Of a stretch of DNA of 64,000 nucleotides, positions 1 to 10,989 are shown one piece after another. Within the stretch, counting starts at the first letter, position 1, and each line of letters begins with the position of its first letter. Origin of the DNA: Eleusine coracana subsp. coracana (Eukaryota; Streptophyta; Magnoliopsida; Poales; Poaceae); assembly GCA_032690845.1 (NCBI GenBank), contig CM064431.1, forward strand, positions 27,100,300 through 27,164,299, in the 5' to 3' direction. The notes under the pieces were generated by a model, which saw nothing but the letters and a program-made list of their open reading frames with translations, was not told the origin of the DNA and did no database searches. The translations under genes and the position numbers were made by a program.

Positions 1-60
1 TAGTTTTTGATTCGACAATATTTTATTCGCCATTGATCTAATTCCTTTTTTTAAATTCTA

Positions 61-3000
61 AAACCAAGGAATTGTTGATACACTTGCAGCCGGAGAGGCT
101 CATGCTTCAAAGGCTGGTAAGAGAATTGTACTCCCAAAGAGCGTTTCAGGCGGTGACCGTGATGTTCAGTCAAGGTTCCTTGATGCCATGACATTGGTGC
201 AGCGTTACGGGAAGCCTGATTATTTTGTCACTATGACCTGCAATGCTTACTGGCCAGAGGTATTGGATGAGCTGTTATCGGGACAGACACTGCAAGATCG
301 CCTCGAACTTGTTGCCATAGGGCAAAGCTCCGTGATCTGCATGAAAGGTTGATTAAGAAGAAACATTTTGGTGAGGTGGCAGCTTATGCACATGTCACGG
401 AGTTTCAGAAGAGAGGACTTCCTCATGAGCATTTCTTGTTGGTTATAACAGAGAAATATAAGCTTAAACCCCCAGACGATTATGACAAGTACATATCTGC
501 CAAGATTCCTGACAAGGAAAAGTACAGAGTGTTGCATGACCTTGTTGGCAAGCATATGATGCATGGACCATGTGGAAATCTGAATCAGAATTGTCAGTGT
601 ATGATTGATGGCAAGTGCCGGTTTTGTTATCCCCGTAATTTTTGTGTACAACACGTAAGGGTAAAGATTCTTATCATATATATAGGAGAAGGGATGATGG
701 GAAGGTTGTAAGGGCTAGAGGATAAAAGTTGAGTAATCAGTGGGTTGTTCCTTACAACCCAGCTTTGCTTATGTTATACAACTGTCATATAAATGTTGAG
801 ATTTGTTCTAGCATTAAGGTTGTGAAATACTTGTACAAGTACATATATAAAGGGCCAGATGGAGGTTCATATGCTCTTGATCAGTCATAGAAGGATAGTA
901 CATCAGAGAAACGTGTTGACCTGGGGAAAGATAATGCCTCAGAAAATGAAGAGAAGGTTATCAATGAGATAAAACAGTATAGAGATGCGAGGGTTATAAC
1001 CCTGTTAGAATCTGTGTATAGGATGTTTGCATTTCCTTTGTATCAGGTATTCTCTTTTACATAATGTGTTCTGTCTTTTGTAATACTTTGTAGACAAATT
1101 CGTCTCTATTTTAAATCATTACCTGCTGGTATAGTTGGCTAAAACGTATTATAAAATCATACTTTTTATGCTGCAATCATAATCATGTTTAAGATTTCAG
1201 ACTTATCAAGATTTTTATATGTGTTTTCTAGGTTTCACCCTTCATCTTACAACTCACAGTACACCTCCGTGGCATGCATATGGTTGCGTTTAAGGCAAGT
1301 GATAATTTAGAGGATGTGGTTAAGCGTGAGAAGTCTTAAAAATCAATGTTAACAGAGTACTTCAGGATAAACTCATTTGACCTAGATGCAAGACGGCTGT
1401 TGTATGTTCAAATGCCAAAAGCATATAGATGGGATAGAGCTGATAAGATGTGGGTAAAGAGGAAGAATGGGCGGAAGCAAGTCGGATGCATGGTTTACGC
1501 CAACCCAGCTGAGGGCGAGAGGTATTACTTGCGTGTTTTGTTGAATCATGTTAGGGGTGCCACTTCATTCACTTATCTCAGAACTATTGGGAACGTCAGA
1601 TGTAAAACATCTAGAGAAGCGTGTGAGGTGGTTGGTGTTGTTGACACGGATAAATCACTTGACGAGTGTTTGGAAGAGGCATCCAAATGGTAAATGCCAC
1701 ATTCTATAAGAAGGTTGTTTGTGATAATCATGATGTTTTGTGAAGCAAAAAATATTCGTGAGTTGTGGGATAAGCATTACCCTGCCATGTCTGAAGATTT
1801 TGCATGGAAAAGTAAAAATCCCAAAGCAGTTGAACAGCTTGTGCTTAGGCATATAGACTACATAGTCAGTGCAATGGGAAAGGACATGTGTGGTTGTGGA
1901 CTGCCTTCTACCGACAAACAAGGTTAGGACAATATGGCTCTTTCTATAGATTGGGATTTCTGAAGTAGCTTCTTTTATTCATAATTGTTTACTATACAAT
2001 TTGCTTCTTAGTCTATCCAGTGGGGTTTTTTATGCCACATGGTTTAGTATGTCTGACATGTTTATCCTTTTTAAAGTATATTTCACATAATCCGGCTTAG
2101 ATACTGAAATGGTTCAATTTCTCTGTGTAGATGTTTCATTTGGAGATTTTAATAGGGAGATTACTGAGCAGTATGAGTTTGGTGTTAGTGACCAGGACCT
2201 ACATAGTGTTGACAAGTTGAATTCCAAACAAAGAGCCGGATATGATTTTATTATGGACTATGTACACAAGAAGAAGGGACAGGTTTTCTTCATTGATGGT
2301 TCCGGAGGTACCGGCAAAACCTTTCTTTACAAGGCACTAATTGCAACAATCTGTTCAGAAGGCAATATTGCAATTGCTACTGCAACCTCAGGTATTGCTG
2401 CATCTATTATGTCAAGTGGTCGCACAATGCACTTTGTTTTAAGATACTCATCAGAATCACTAATAGCAGTACTTGCAACATTACACAATTGGATGATACC
2501 GCCAGTCTCCTTCGCGCGACTTCGCTCATCATTTGGGATGAGGTAGCAATGACTAAGAGGCAAACTGTTGAGACACTTGACCAATCATTGCAAGATATTA
2601 TGGACTGTGACCTTCCATTTGGTGGAAAGGTTATTGTCTTTGGAGGTGATTTTAGACAAGTTCTACCCATTGTGGCTCGAGGAACTAGGGCACAGATTAT
2701 GGATGCAACTTTGTTGAGGTCACATCTATGGCGAAATATAAGGAAGATAGTTTTGACTCGGAATATGAGGGCACAATCTGATCCATGGTTTGCAGAGTAC
2801 CTTCTTAGGATTAGCAATGGAACAGAACAGCCTATTGCCGGTGACTATGTTGCTCTTCCATCAGACATCAACATCAAGTATGAAGATGAAAATTCTTTAA
2901 ACGAACTTATTGATTGTATCTTCTCGGATCTATCCAACAATGCAAGTTGCATTGAGTATATGAGCAAGAGGGGTATTCTATGCACGAGGAATGATTATGT

Positions 3001-3604
3001 GGACGAAATAAATGCCCATATGATTGGCAGGTTCCTTGGCAAAGAAAAAGTGTTTTATAGTTTTGATGCGGTAGAGAATGATTCTAAAAATAATTATCCT
3101 CAGGATTTCCTCAACTCCATCACACCCAACGGTTTGCCTCCGCACGAGCTCAAGATTAAAATAAATTGTCCCCTTATTCTGCTATGGAATCTAGACCCGT
3201 CTAGCGGTATGTGCAATGGTACACATCTAATTGTTTGGGCGTACAATGATCATGTCATTGATGCAGAGATGGTGAATGGAACACATGCGGGGGAGAGGGT
3301 ATTTATACCTAGGATTCCAATGTCACCCTCTAAAGATCTTGTGCTGCCCTTCAAGTTCAAGAGAAAGCAATTTCTGGTTCAATTAAGCTTTGCCATGACC
3401 GTTAACAAAGCGCAAGGACAAACGGTTTCTCACGTTGGTATTTACTTGCCAGAACCTGTCTTTGACCATGGTCAGCTTTATGTTGCTTTATCTAGAGGAG
3501 TGTCCCGAAAAACAACGTGGGTGCTTGCCGTGCCCAACAAGGAGATAGACCCTGAAGGAAGAAGCACCAAAAATATTGTTTACAGAGATGTATTAGAGAG
3601 TTAG
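61..3604 (+). pseudogene. Helitron RepHel protein pseudogene
   Basis: Encodes remnants of the replication-helicase that nicks, unwinds and copies Helitrons. Rep part (about 80-1046): the core reads PDYFVTMTCNAYWPEV, then FQKRGLPHEHFL with the HUH motif (HEH), a Cys-rich stretch, and the region around KYLYKYIYKGPD with the catalytic-type tyrosines. A frameshift lies near 320-350 and another near 640. Apparent introns are at about 1047-1230 (GT...AG) and 1926-2100. The middle part (1346-1926) has one stop between two blocks. Helicase part (2101-3604): Walker A GSGGTGKT at about 2298, a frameshift near 2450-2490, Walker B IIWDE, GGDFRQVLPI, and the C-terminal MTVNKAQGQT and LYVALSRG motifs. The last 371 codons (2489-3604) are open. 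Family identity is firm; exact exon limits are inferred. Confidence 0.88.
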
Positions 3605-3939
3605 GACATCCAACTCTATGATATGAGCCCAGCCTATCCGAAGATATCAAATACTGTATTGAACACATAAACAATGTCTGAATTTAAATATGCACTTCAA
3701 TATAGCTGTCAGACACGATGTATTTACTTGACCCATGCACTATATAAAGTACTGGTATTAGGGACATACCAGTTTCTGATTTTGAAAAATAGATAAATTT
3801 GACTAAGTTTGATTGTTTGTTGAATGTTGATGTGGTTCAAAGTGTTTCTATGTTTTTTTATATTTGCAATAAAGCACACAAGTGCTATTATAATTTAGTA
3901 TGTTTTATCTTTGTTTAATATGTTTTAAATATTTAAAAT

Positions 3940-3969
3940 CCGTAGAAACGAACAGACACTTTTTGCTAG
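3940..3969 (+). repeat. Degenerate Helitron 3' terminus
   Basis: The sequence runs from CCGTAGAAACG to TTTTGCTAG and is followed by T, matching the grass Helitron 3' consensus (a GC hairpin, a short AT spacer, then CTAG with insertion before T). The hairpin arm has mutated (AACAGACA instead of GCACGGGCA). The same terminus recurs in the downstream duplicate at 7640-7670. The Helitron 3' end and the DNA beyond it were therefore duplicated together. Confidence 0.6.
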
Positions 3970-3984
3970 TATATAAACAAATCA

Positions 3985-4580
3985 AACTCTAACCTCATAC
4001 CTACTCTCTCTCTCTCCCCTCCCTCACCACGCGCCACCCTCTCCTCTAGCCGCCACCCTTCCCCTCCCCCATTGCTGCCCCCGTGCCCCTCCTTAGGCCG
4101 CCTCCACGCCATCCTCCCCCTTCCGCTATGCCGGATCCGGGTGGCACCCCGACAGATGAGCTTGCAGTGGTCGGGGCCGCCCTGACGCCTGTCAGACAAG
4201 CTCACGGTGGATCTGGGCCACCCTGGTGTTTCCTCCTGTGGTGCAGCCCTCCCCTCCCCTGCTCTCCTCTAGTGGCGCCCTGGCGGACGAGCCCACGGTC
4301 GGATTCAGGACACCCCAACGGGTGAGCCCGCAATGGAATTCGGCCCACCATGATGCCTGGCAGATGAGCTCGCGTCGGATCCGGGCCACCCTGATGCTTC
4401 CTTTGGCGGCATGGCCCTCCCCTCCCCTGCTCCCCTTTAGCACGAGCTCGCGTCGGATCCGGGCTACCCAACCACCACCTCTCCTGACTACGACGGATCC
4501 AACCCCGTCGCCTCCTCTCCCATCAACAGCGGATCTGGCGGTGCTAGACTGGCGGTGCTAGACGGTTGATCTGGCCATGG
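3985..4580. other. GC-rich block with internal repeats, no gene recognised
   Basis: A CT-rich start (CTCTCTCT) is followed by GC-rich sequence with imperfect internal repeats. The recurring words are GGATCCGGGCCACCCTG, GACAGATGAGCTC and CCCTCCCCTCCCCTGCTC, about 150-200 bp apart. ORFs of 80-111 codons exist on both strands but look like products of base composition: they are Pro/Arg/Ser-rich, overlap in several frames and match no domain. It may be an old captured gene fragment. The duplicate at 7690-8290 keeps the same words. Confidence 0.5.
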
Positions 4581-5343
4581 CCGTTGGAGCCTTTTTTTAT
4601 TTTTTTGATTCATTCATAGTGAATGGTGGAGATGCATACCGCTGCTACAGTTCCACTTTTTTACAGCAGTTCGTTCGATCTACTATGTACCCGTCATGAC
4701 AAATCTTGATTTATTCCTATGGAAGTGAGTGGCGGATCTGATACCCATCGCTACAATGCGCTTTGGCTCGCCTTTACCGTCGTCATTTGCTATAGTGACA
4801 TATGAGGCGACGTAAGGATGATGTGGACTCATACGATATGGCAAATTAACCGACGGAAGGACGACATACAACATGAAGATTAACCTACGTACAACTTGGA
4901 GCATAATTAAGTTAACTTACGACGAACAATCATGATAGACTGTACATCCATATAACTTAGAAAAGATAGAGGAAAGAAAAGAGGAGATTTGATTGGATGG
5001 TTTACCTCTAGGTTTGGACGCACCAGATTTTTTTTTACCTCTAATACGTTTTTGGATGTTTTGTTTGGATTCATTAGTTTGGACGTTTGGTTCCATAGAG
5101 TCCGAAAATGTGTTTACACGAATTATATAGACTCATGTCCGAGTGTTATTATCCCTTCGTCTGATGTTCACGAAAATCAGCCTCAAAATAAGAAAACAAC
5201 CTTGAGCAGAAAACTAAACTAATACAAAATCAACACCAGTCATCTTTAAACCAACACTAATGACAACCTCATCTAACTTAAAGAGTAGAGAGTCAGCACT
5301 AAACCAACACCAATGACGACCTCACCTAATTTATTAAAGAGTA
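4581..5343. other. AT-rich flank of copy A, no gene seen
   Basis: Non-coding DNA shared with copy B (about 8280-9075). Near the end is a run of short imperfect repeats built on ACCAACACTAATGACGACCTCACCTAA (shown in pieces at about 5225-5335). ORFs here are short and not conserved between the two copies, which argues against coding function. Confidence 0.5.
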
Positions 5344-6752
5344 AAGCATATTTAAAACGGCTTGGATCAGATAAGAAAGAAACACGTAAATGTGTCCGAT
5401 TAGAAAAAAAATAAACATGTACTACTCCGATCAGGTCCAGATCAGTTTGTACCCCCTAATTAATCTATGTGCGTTGTTTTCCGTTCCTTTGCTTGCGTTA
5501 GAGTTTGTATTGTTCTCCATCAACCTCCCCTTCCATCATGATGGCAGTGAACTTCCTGTACCAAACTGTCACAATCTAAGACTAGGATAAGGGTCTGCGC
5601 TTTTGCGTGCTTTACAGCCGCGCACATGAAGTAGCACCAATCAAAACAGTTAGCAGCATTTTTTTCAAAAAAAAAAAGAAAATAAAAAGTACAGCTAGCA
5701 GCAGCATGTCACGGAATTAGACCAATGGTTTGTTTATCGTGCTTACCACCGTTCTCCACGAGGGTCAGGCCAAGAAAAGCCATGCCGGCACCCAAGATTA
5801 TGGGCGGCTCGAGGGTGAGGAAGATCATTGCCAGCATCGTGACTGCCACCGCAACCATTGTCACCGCCACAACCATCGAATAATCGCTAACTCCTCGCCC
5901 ACGCCCGCGGCAGACTCGATCAAGGCAGCTTCCTAAACCGCACCATGCTAAAAGACGACGCCCTAGACCGCGCAATGCTGGGAGGTGGCACCCTGGACCG
6001 AGCTACGCTGGGAGACGGCTCTGTCGCTCCACTGGCAGTGCCCGCAGCGATTACCTAGCATGTGGCGACCCTCTCAGTACAACCGCCAGCCACGAATCAG
6101 CCATATATATCTGTGGGCTGCTCGATACTAAGGTTCCCTTCATAGGTGACGCCACAGAGTTTCCAGTCTAAGCAAGTGTGGATTTCCTTTTTTTTTTCTG
6201 GGCCGTGCATGCGGACGGGAAACGAGGAAGAGAAGTCTAAAGGCATTCTCGTTTTTGATGTAAGGGAGCTGGCGATGGCGCATGCTAATGGAACTCACGG
6301 ATGGACGTGAATGAAACATGAAATTTTGTACAAATAGGAAACTTCAATTTGAAAAACATCGGGATAGAAAGCGTCACTTTTAATGGGGCAAAATAAGGAA
6401 TTTTCTCTTTCATGTTCACGCTCTCGTGTTTAATTTGAATTGAGTATTGAATGATTATTTATTGTTCCTAATTAATATCAAATTTATGTGCACAAAGGAG
6501 TAGTGAAAGTTGAGTTCTGGTATATATGAAATTCTTTAATTTTGTAGACAACTGCTTTTTGGCTTTTTCTTGCAACTTGCGTGTTGTAATCATATGTACT
6601 AATATCTACATACATGATAATATATAAATTACGATATCAATGTACAAAAATTCTGATATTGTATTGTACGAAAAAATTATATCATAAATAATAACACATT
6701 TAATAAAATATTTTGTTATATTTTTTATCCCGTAGCAACACACGGGTACTTT
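5344..6752. other. Spacer between duplicate copies, possibly a small non-autonomous Helitron
   Basis: This 1.4 kb separates the two copies. Its right end carries a good Helitron-type hairpin (CCCGT at 6729-6733, ACGGG at 6742-6746) and TTTGCTA, where TTTGCTAG would be expected. This suggests that the spacer is the 3' part of a second Helitron fused to the copy-B helicase fragment. An A-rich stretch lies at 5665-5695. The only ORF of interest is on the minus strand at 5709-5975. No TC-type 5' end was identified. Confidence 0.45.
5709..5975 (-). other. Short hydrophobic ORF, possible captured gene fragment
   Basis: An 88-codon minus-strand ORF. After a basic N-terminus it has two hydrophobic stretches (around VVAVTMVAVAVTMLAMIF and IILGAGMAFLGLTLV) separated by LTLEPP, followed by a polar tail ENGGKHDKQ. 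This resembles a piece of a membrane protein, and Helitrons often carry such host exons. I do not recognise the parent gene, and composition alone could produce such an ORF in GC-rich DNA. Confidence 0.25.
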
Positions 6753-6756
6753 GCTA
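6729..6756 (+). repeat. Helitron 3' hairpin fused to helicase fragment
   Basis: The stem CCCGT/ACGGG encloses AGCAACAC and is followed by TACTTTGCTA, the canonical grass Helitron end minus its final G. The next bases (TGGAATCTAG) are helicase coding sequence. The parental helicase site at 3179 reads TGCTATGG, so the two sequences share TGCTA exactly at the join. Confidence 0.65.
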
Positions 6757-7175
6757 TGGAATCTAGACCCGTCTAGTGGTATGTGCAATGGTACACGTCT
6801 AATTGTTCGAACGTACGATGATCATGTCATTGATATAGAGATCGTGAATGGAACACATGCGGGGAGAGGGTATTTATGCCTAGGATTCCAATGTCACCCC
6901 CTGAATATCTTGTGCTGCCCTTCAAGTTCAAGAGATAGCAATTTCCGGTTCGATTAAGCTTTGCCATGACCATTAACAAAGCGCAAGGACAAATGGTTCT
7001 GCAGGTCGGTATTTATTTGCCAGAACCTGCCTTTGCCCATGGTCAGCTTTATGTTGCTCTATCTAGAGGAGTGTCCCGACAAACAACTTGGGTGCTTGCC
7101 GTGCCCAACAAGGAGATGGACCCTGAAGGGAGAAGCACCAAAAATATTGTTTACAAAGATGTATTAGAGAGTTAG
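6753..7175 (+). pseudogene. Helitron helicase C-terminal fragment, copy B
   Basis: Matches the last 140 or so residues of the 2489-3604 ORF, beginning at LWNLDPSSGMCNGT. A one-base deletion near 6860 shifts the frame (NGTHAGRGY instead of NGTHAGERV). The frame is regained at MTINKAQGQM (6966), followed by GQLYVALSRGVSRQTTW and the same C-terminus ending DVLES. It lacks Walker A and B, so it cannot be functional. Confidence 0.85.
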
Positions 7176-7504
7176 GACATCCAGCTCTGTGATATGAACC
7201 CAGCCTATCCAAAGATATCAAATACTGCCTTGAACACATAAACAAGGGCTAAATTTAAATGTGAACTTCAATATAGCTGTCGGACACGATGTATTTACTT
7301 TACCCATGGACTATATAAAGTATTGGTATAAGAGACATACCAGTTTCTGATTTTGAAAAAGGGATAAATTTGGCTAAGTGCATTAATGTAATAATACATC
7401 TTGTTTCTTTAGTTCAATTGTTTGTTGAATGTTGATGTGGTTCAAAGTGTTTCTATGTTTTTTTATATTTGCTGTAAAGCACACAAGTGCTACTATAATT
7501 TTCA

Positions 7505-7582
7505 TGTGAGAATAACAAATTATGTCACTAAATTATTTAGCAACAAGGACAGCACTTGCGTGTCGCACGTGCAAAATACTAG
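7505..7582 (+). repeat. Extra Helitron 3' end present only in copy B
   Basis: A hairpin of GCACTTGCG (7552-7560) and CGCACGTGC (7564-7572), with one mismatch and a TGT loop, is followed by AAAATA and CTAG (7579-7582), then T. This is a well-formed Helitron 3' terminus. Copy A lacks it at the equivalent place near 3890. It is either an insertion in copy B or a deletion from copy A. Confidence 0.7.
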
Positions 7583-7639
7583 TATTTTATAATTCTTATA
7601 CTCCTTTATCTATACTTAGTATGTTTTAAATATTTAAAA

Positions 7640-7670
7640 TCTGTAGCAATAAATGGACACTTTTTGCTAG
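7640..7670 (+). repeat. Degenerate Helitron 3' terminus, copy B
   Basis: Counterpart of 3940-3969. It reads CTGTAGCAATAAATGGACAC then TTTTTGCTAG, followed by T. The divergence of both arms from the consensus shows age. Confidence 0.55.
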
Positions 7671-9075
7671 TATATAAACAAAACAAACTCTAATCTCAGA
7701 CCTACTCTCTCTATCTCTCTCTCTCCCCCCTCACCACGTGTCACCCTCTCCTCTGGCCGTCACCCTTTCCCTCCCCCATTGCTGCCCCCCGTGCCCCTCC
7801 CTAGGCCCCCTCCGCGCCATCCTCCCCCCCCCCCCCCCCCCCCTACAACCGGATCCGAGTGGCACCCCGACAGATGAGCTCACGGTGATCTGGGCCGCCC
7901 TGACGCCTGTCAGACAAGCTCGCAGTGGATCCGGGCCACCCTGGTGTCTCCTCTAGCGGCGTAGCCCTCCCCTCCCCTGCTCTCCTCTGGTGGTGCCCTG
8001 GCGTACAAGCCCATGACCGGATTCAGGCCAATGCAATGGATGAGCCCGCAATGAAATTCGGCCCACCATGATGCCCAGACGAGCTCGCGCCGGGTCCGGG
8101 CCACCCTGATGTCTCCTTCGGCGGCACGGCCCTCCCCTCCCCTACTCCCCTTTGGCACGAGCTCACGCCGGATCCGGGCTACCCCACCACCTCTCCTGAC
8201 GATGACGGATCCAGCCCCGTCGCCTCCTCTCCCATCGACGGCGGATCTGGCGGTGCGAGACGGTGGATCCGGCCATGGCCGTTGGAGCCTTTTTTATTTT
8301 TTTGATTCATTCATAGCAACTGGTGGAGATACGTACCGCTGCTACTGTTCCACTTTTTTATAGCGGTTTGTTCAATCTACTATGTACCCATCGCCACAAA
8401 TCTTGATTTATAGCTACGGAAGCGAGTGGCGGATCTGATACCCATCGCTACAGTGCGCTTTGGCTCGCCTTTACAGTCGTCATTTGCTATAGTGACGTAT
8501 GAGGTGATGTAAGGATGTTGTGGACTCATACGATATGGCAAATTAAGCGACGGAAGGACGACATACATCATGAATATTAACCTACGTACAACTTGAAACA
8601 TAATTATGTTAACTTACGATGAACAATCATGATAGACTGTACATCCATATAACTTAGAAAAGATAGAGGAAAGAAAAGAAGAGATTCAATTTGATTTGAT
8701 TGGATTGGATGTTTTACCTCTAGGTTTGGACGTACCAGATTATTTTTTACCTCTAAGATGTTTTTGGACGTTTTGATTGGATTCATTAGTTTGGACGTTT
8801 GGTTCTATAGAGTCCGAATGTGATTACATGAATTAATAGACTCATGTCCGAGTGTTATTATCCCTTCATCTGATGTTCACGAAAATCGGCTTCAAAATAG
8901 GAAAACAACCTTGAGCAGAAAACTAAACTAATACGAAATCAACACTAGTCATCACTAAACCAACACCAATAACGACCTCACCTAAATTGTTAAGCAGTAG
9001 AGAGTCAGTACTAAACTAACACCAAGTAAACCAACACTAATGACGACCTTACCTAATTTATTAAGGAGTAGAGAT

Positions 9076-10844
9076 AGCCACGCGTGTGACAGACGGGCGG
9101 GAAGAAGTAGTATACCCCTGTGAGCGCACCACCCTTGCTCGCGTTTGGTTGCTATCCTCATCCATTTGCAAACAACCTGTTTCCCGTACTGGGAAGGGCT
9201 TTCGTTTGGTTGCTATCCTCATCCATTTGCCAACCTCCTTGAGATTATCATCAAATATGCCTGGTCAGGCATGTGGTTCTTCATGTTTTTTGGTTGATGC
9301 CATGTGTGAAAAAAATAAACAGAACCTACTGAGTACCTTTTGCCAAACAGGTTACCTAAACTAGGGATTGCTCCTTCACGGTGTTCGTCTTCCTCAGAAA
9401 CACGGTTGAGCTCTGGAACTATAGCTGGCCAATCCGCTTGCAAGACCGACATAGCATGAGCCACTACTAACAATATAGCCATCAATAGCATTCTCAAATC
9501 GTCACAGTAGATTGTTTTTAGTCATTGATTTAATTCGGTGATGATTTTATGACAAAAATGCCATCCATGTTAGTCGCATCATATATTTACTTCAGTTACC
9601 AATACTAATTTTCGTCACCAAAGTGGTCTCTTCTGTATGAAAACAGTGCCCGTCCGAAAAGACAAAACCGCATCCATGACTATGTGTTGTTACGTTCACT
9701 TGTGACGCACTAGGGTCACTATCTAACTAGTCCCACCTCATATTTTGAGTGCGCCCCATGCTCCCTACCAACCAATTTCTGTTTTTGTCATTGTTTCAAG
9801 TAAAAGGTATCCAAGGTTGCAGGTGTTGGACAATATGTGATTATATGTTGGTCTTCCTCTTTTCAAACTAGCAAGGTGGAATTGAACATCCCATCTCCTC
9901 TTCACATGGGGCACTATAGGCCCAATTTTGGGGCTGAGTTGTAACAGACTCTCTCCATATATGACAAGCCGTTGTAGTGAAGGCCACCAAATTGATATTC
10001 TTAGTGCCAAGAAACAGAAAGCTACAGACATAACATAGTATTTGAGAGGGACAAACTGAAACAAACTAACAATGCAAAGCTGTCTTCTCTTCCCTAATAT
10101 TTTTATAGTCTTCAAGAACGAATATAAGAAAGAAACAGTCGGTGTTTAGAATCACAGGTTAGTGATTAGTCGTAGATTGCGCATTTAGGTCGAATGGTTC
10201 ACAAGAGAACATTAGGATTATATTGATTTGATAAAATCCCTCTGTCCAGTTACTTGTTAGGATTCTACAGAGGAGGGGGGGAGGTTTATAATTGGATGAG
10301 AGAGGAATCGAACTTCCAAGTATCTAGTGGGCGTGTTTTGAACATTAAGTATTGCCTCTGTTGTGTCATGGGGTTCCTTTCCTTTTATATTCTATGGGAA
10401 TGTGTCCAGTTATACACAGAGAGAGGAAAATCTCGCCCATTGCTGTCAACACTCGGTCTTCATTGATCATGGGTCCCACCAATTCTGTTCATGATGTCAG
10501 CGCATGTGGTGCCATCATATCGTACGAAGTGCCCTGCCGTTAGTATCATTTTGGACGGCGCAAGGCAAGGTGAGCCATCCCATCAACCTTTTTCGACCCA
10601 TCACACCTGGGAGTGGCAGTGTTAAGTCACGCCATCCGTTATTAATGCGAGATCGGCGTCTGACACGAGTTGGCAACAAAGTATCGAGCATGGGTGGCAC
10701 TATGTGTGCATGCGCCCCCAAATCATTACAGACATCTACGCTTCGTGCTTATCCTGCCCGCCCACTCCGAGTCGCCATAATACTCAACCCTGCCTGAGGG
10801 GGTTGGGCAAAGCGGAGGTGCTCGATCTTAGTGATGGGGTTAGA
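9076..10844. other. Unassigned intergenic DNA
   Basis: No coding region recognised; ORFs of 60-116 codons lack domains and read as chance. A 28-bp word (CGTTTGGTTGC...CCATTTGC) occurs at 9142-9169 and again at 9203-9230 with a 33-bp spacer; it looks like a fragment of a TIR element, but no complete element is delimited. The right part (10500-10840) is moderately GC-rich. Confidence 0.4.
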
Positions 10845-10989
10845 TGTAACGTGCTGTCCTTCAAAATAGCGCCCGCTTATATCTCGTAGTTTTTAGAATT
10901 TCAAGACTGTTTTTATATACTAATACGAGCCTTTTTTATGTATTTTGTTCTCACTCGTGCACATCCGAAACGAACTTTCCGATCGGTCA
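10845..10989 (-). mobile_element. TRIM element 1, outer LTR, part 1 (split)
   Basis: Begins TGTAACGTGC. It aligns end to end with the start of the second LTR at 23697 (TGTAACATCCC): both share CCCGCTTA, TTCAAGACTG and TCACTCGTGCACA at corresponding positions. It is interrupted after GGTCA by the 12.4-kb element and resumes at 23360. The complete LTR would be about 277 bp. Orientation is minus, because the primer-binding site lies left of the right LTR and reads on the minus strand. Confidence 0.75.

Larger units (their letters stand above)
1..3969 (+). mobile_element. Decayed autonomous Helitron, 3' part
   Basis: A rolling-circle transposon whose 5' end lies outside the window. It contains a Rep (HUH endonuclease) domain followed by a PIF1-like helicase, the arrangement diagnostic of plant Helitrons. 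Its probable 3' end is a degenerate Helitron terminus ending in CTAG at 3966-3969 and followed by T. That terminus resembles the common grass form (CCGTAGCAACG...GGGCA...TTGCTAG) but its hairpin has mutated. Between the helicase stop codon (3604) and the terminus is about 360 bp of AT-rich untranslated DNA. The coding region carries frameshifts and stops, so the copy is not autonomous now. The 5' TC boundary cannot be seen. Confidence 0.85.
3181..5343 (+). repeat. Segmental duplication, copy A
   Basis: Contains the last 420 bp of the helicase ORF, the Helitron 3' untranslated tail and terminus, a GC-rich block (about 4000-4580), and AT-rich DNA to about 5343. Copy B (6753-9075) is collinear. 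The two start at the shared string GCTATGGAATCTAGACCCGT, offset 3572 bp. The copies differ by many substitutions and small indels, so the duplication is not recent. Copy B also has about 120 bp (7505-7627), including an extra Helitron-type end, that copy A lacks. Confidence 0.9.
6753..9075 (+). repeat. Segmental duplication, copy B
   Basis: Collinear with copy A (3181-5343). It carries the helicase C-terminus, the Helitron tail, a GC-rich block (7690-8290, with a 20-bp poly-C run at 7824-7843) and the AT-rich flank. The similarity ends near TAAGGAGTAGAGATAG (about 9075), where unrelated DNA begins. Confidence 0.9.

Noticed and set aside
4083..4561. ORFs of 80-111 codons in the GC-rich blocks of copies A and B
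   Set aside because: Frames are not conserved between the two copies, composition is Pro/Arg/Ser-rich, and no motif is seen.
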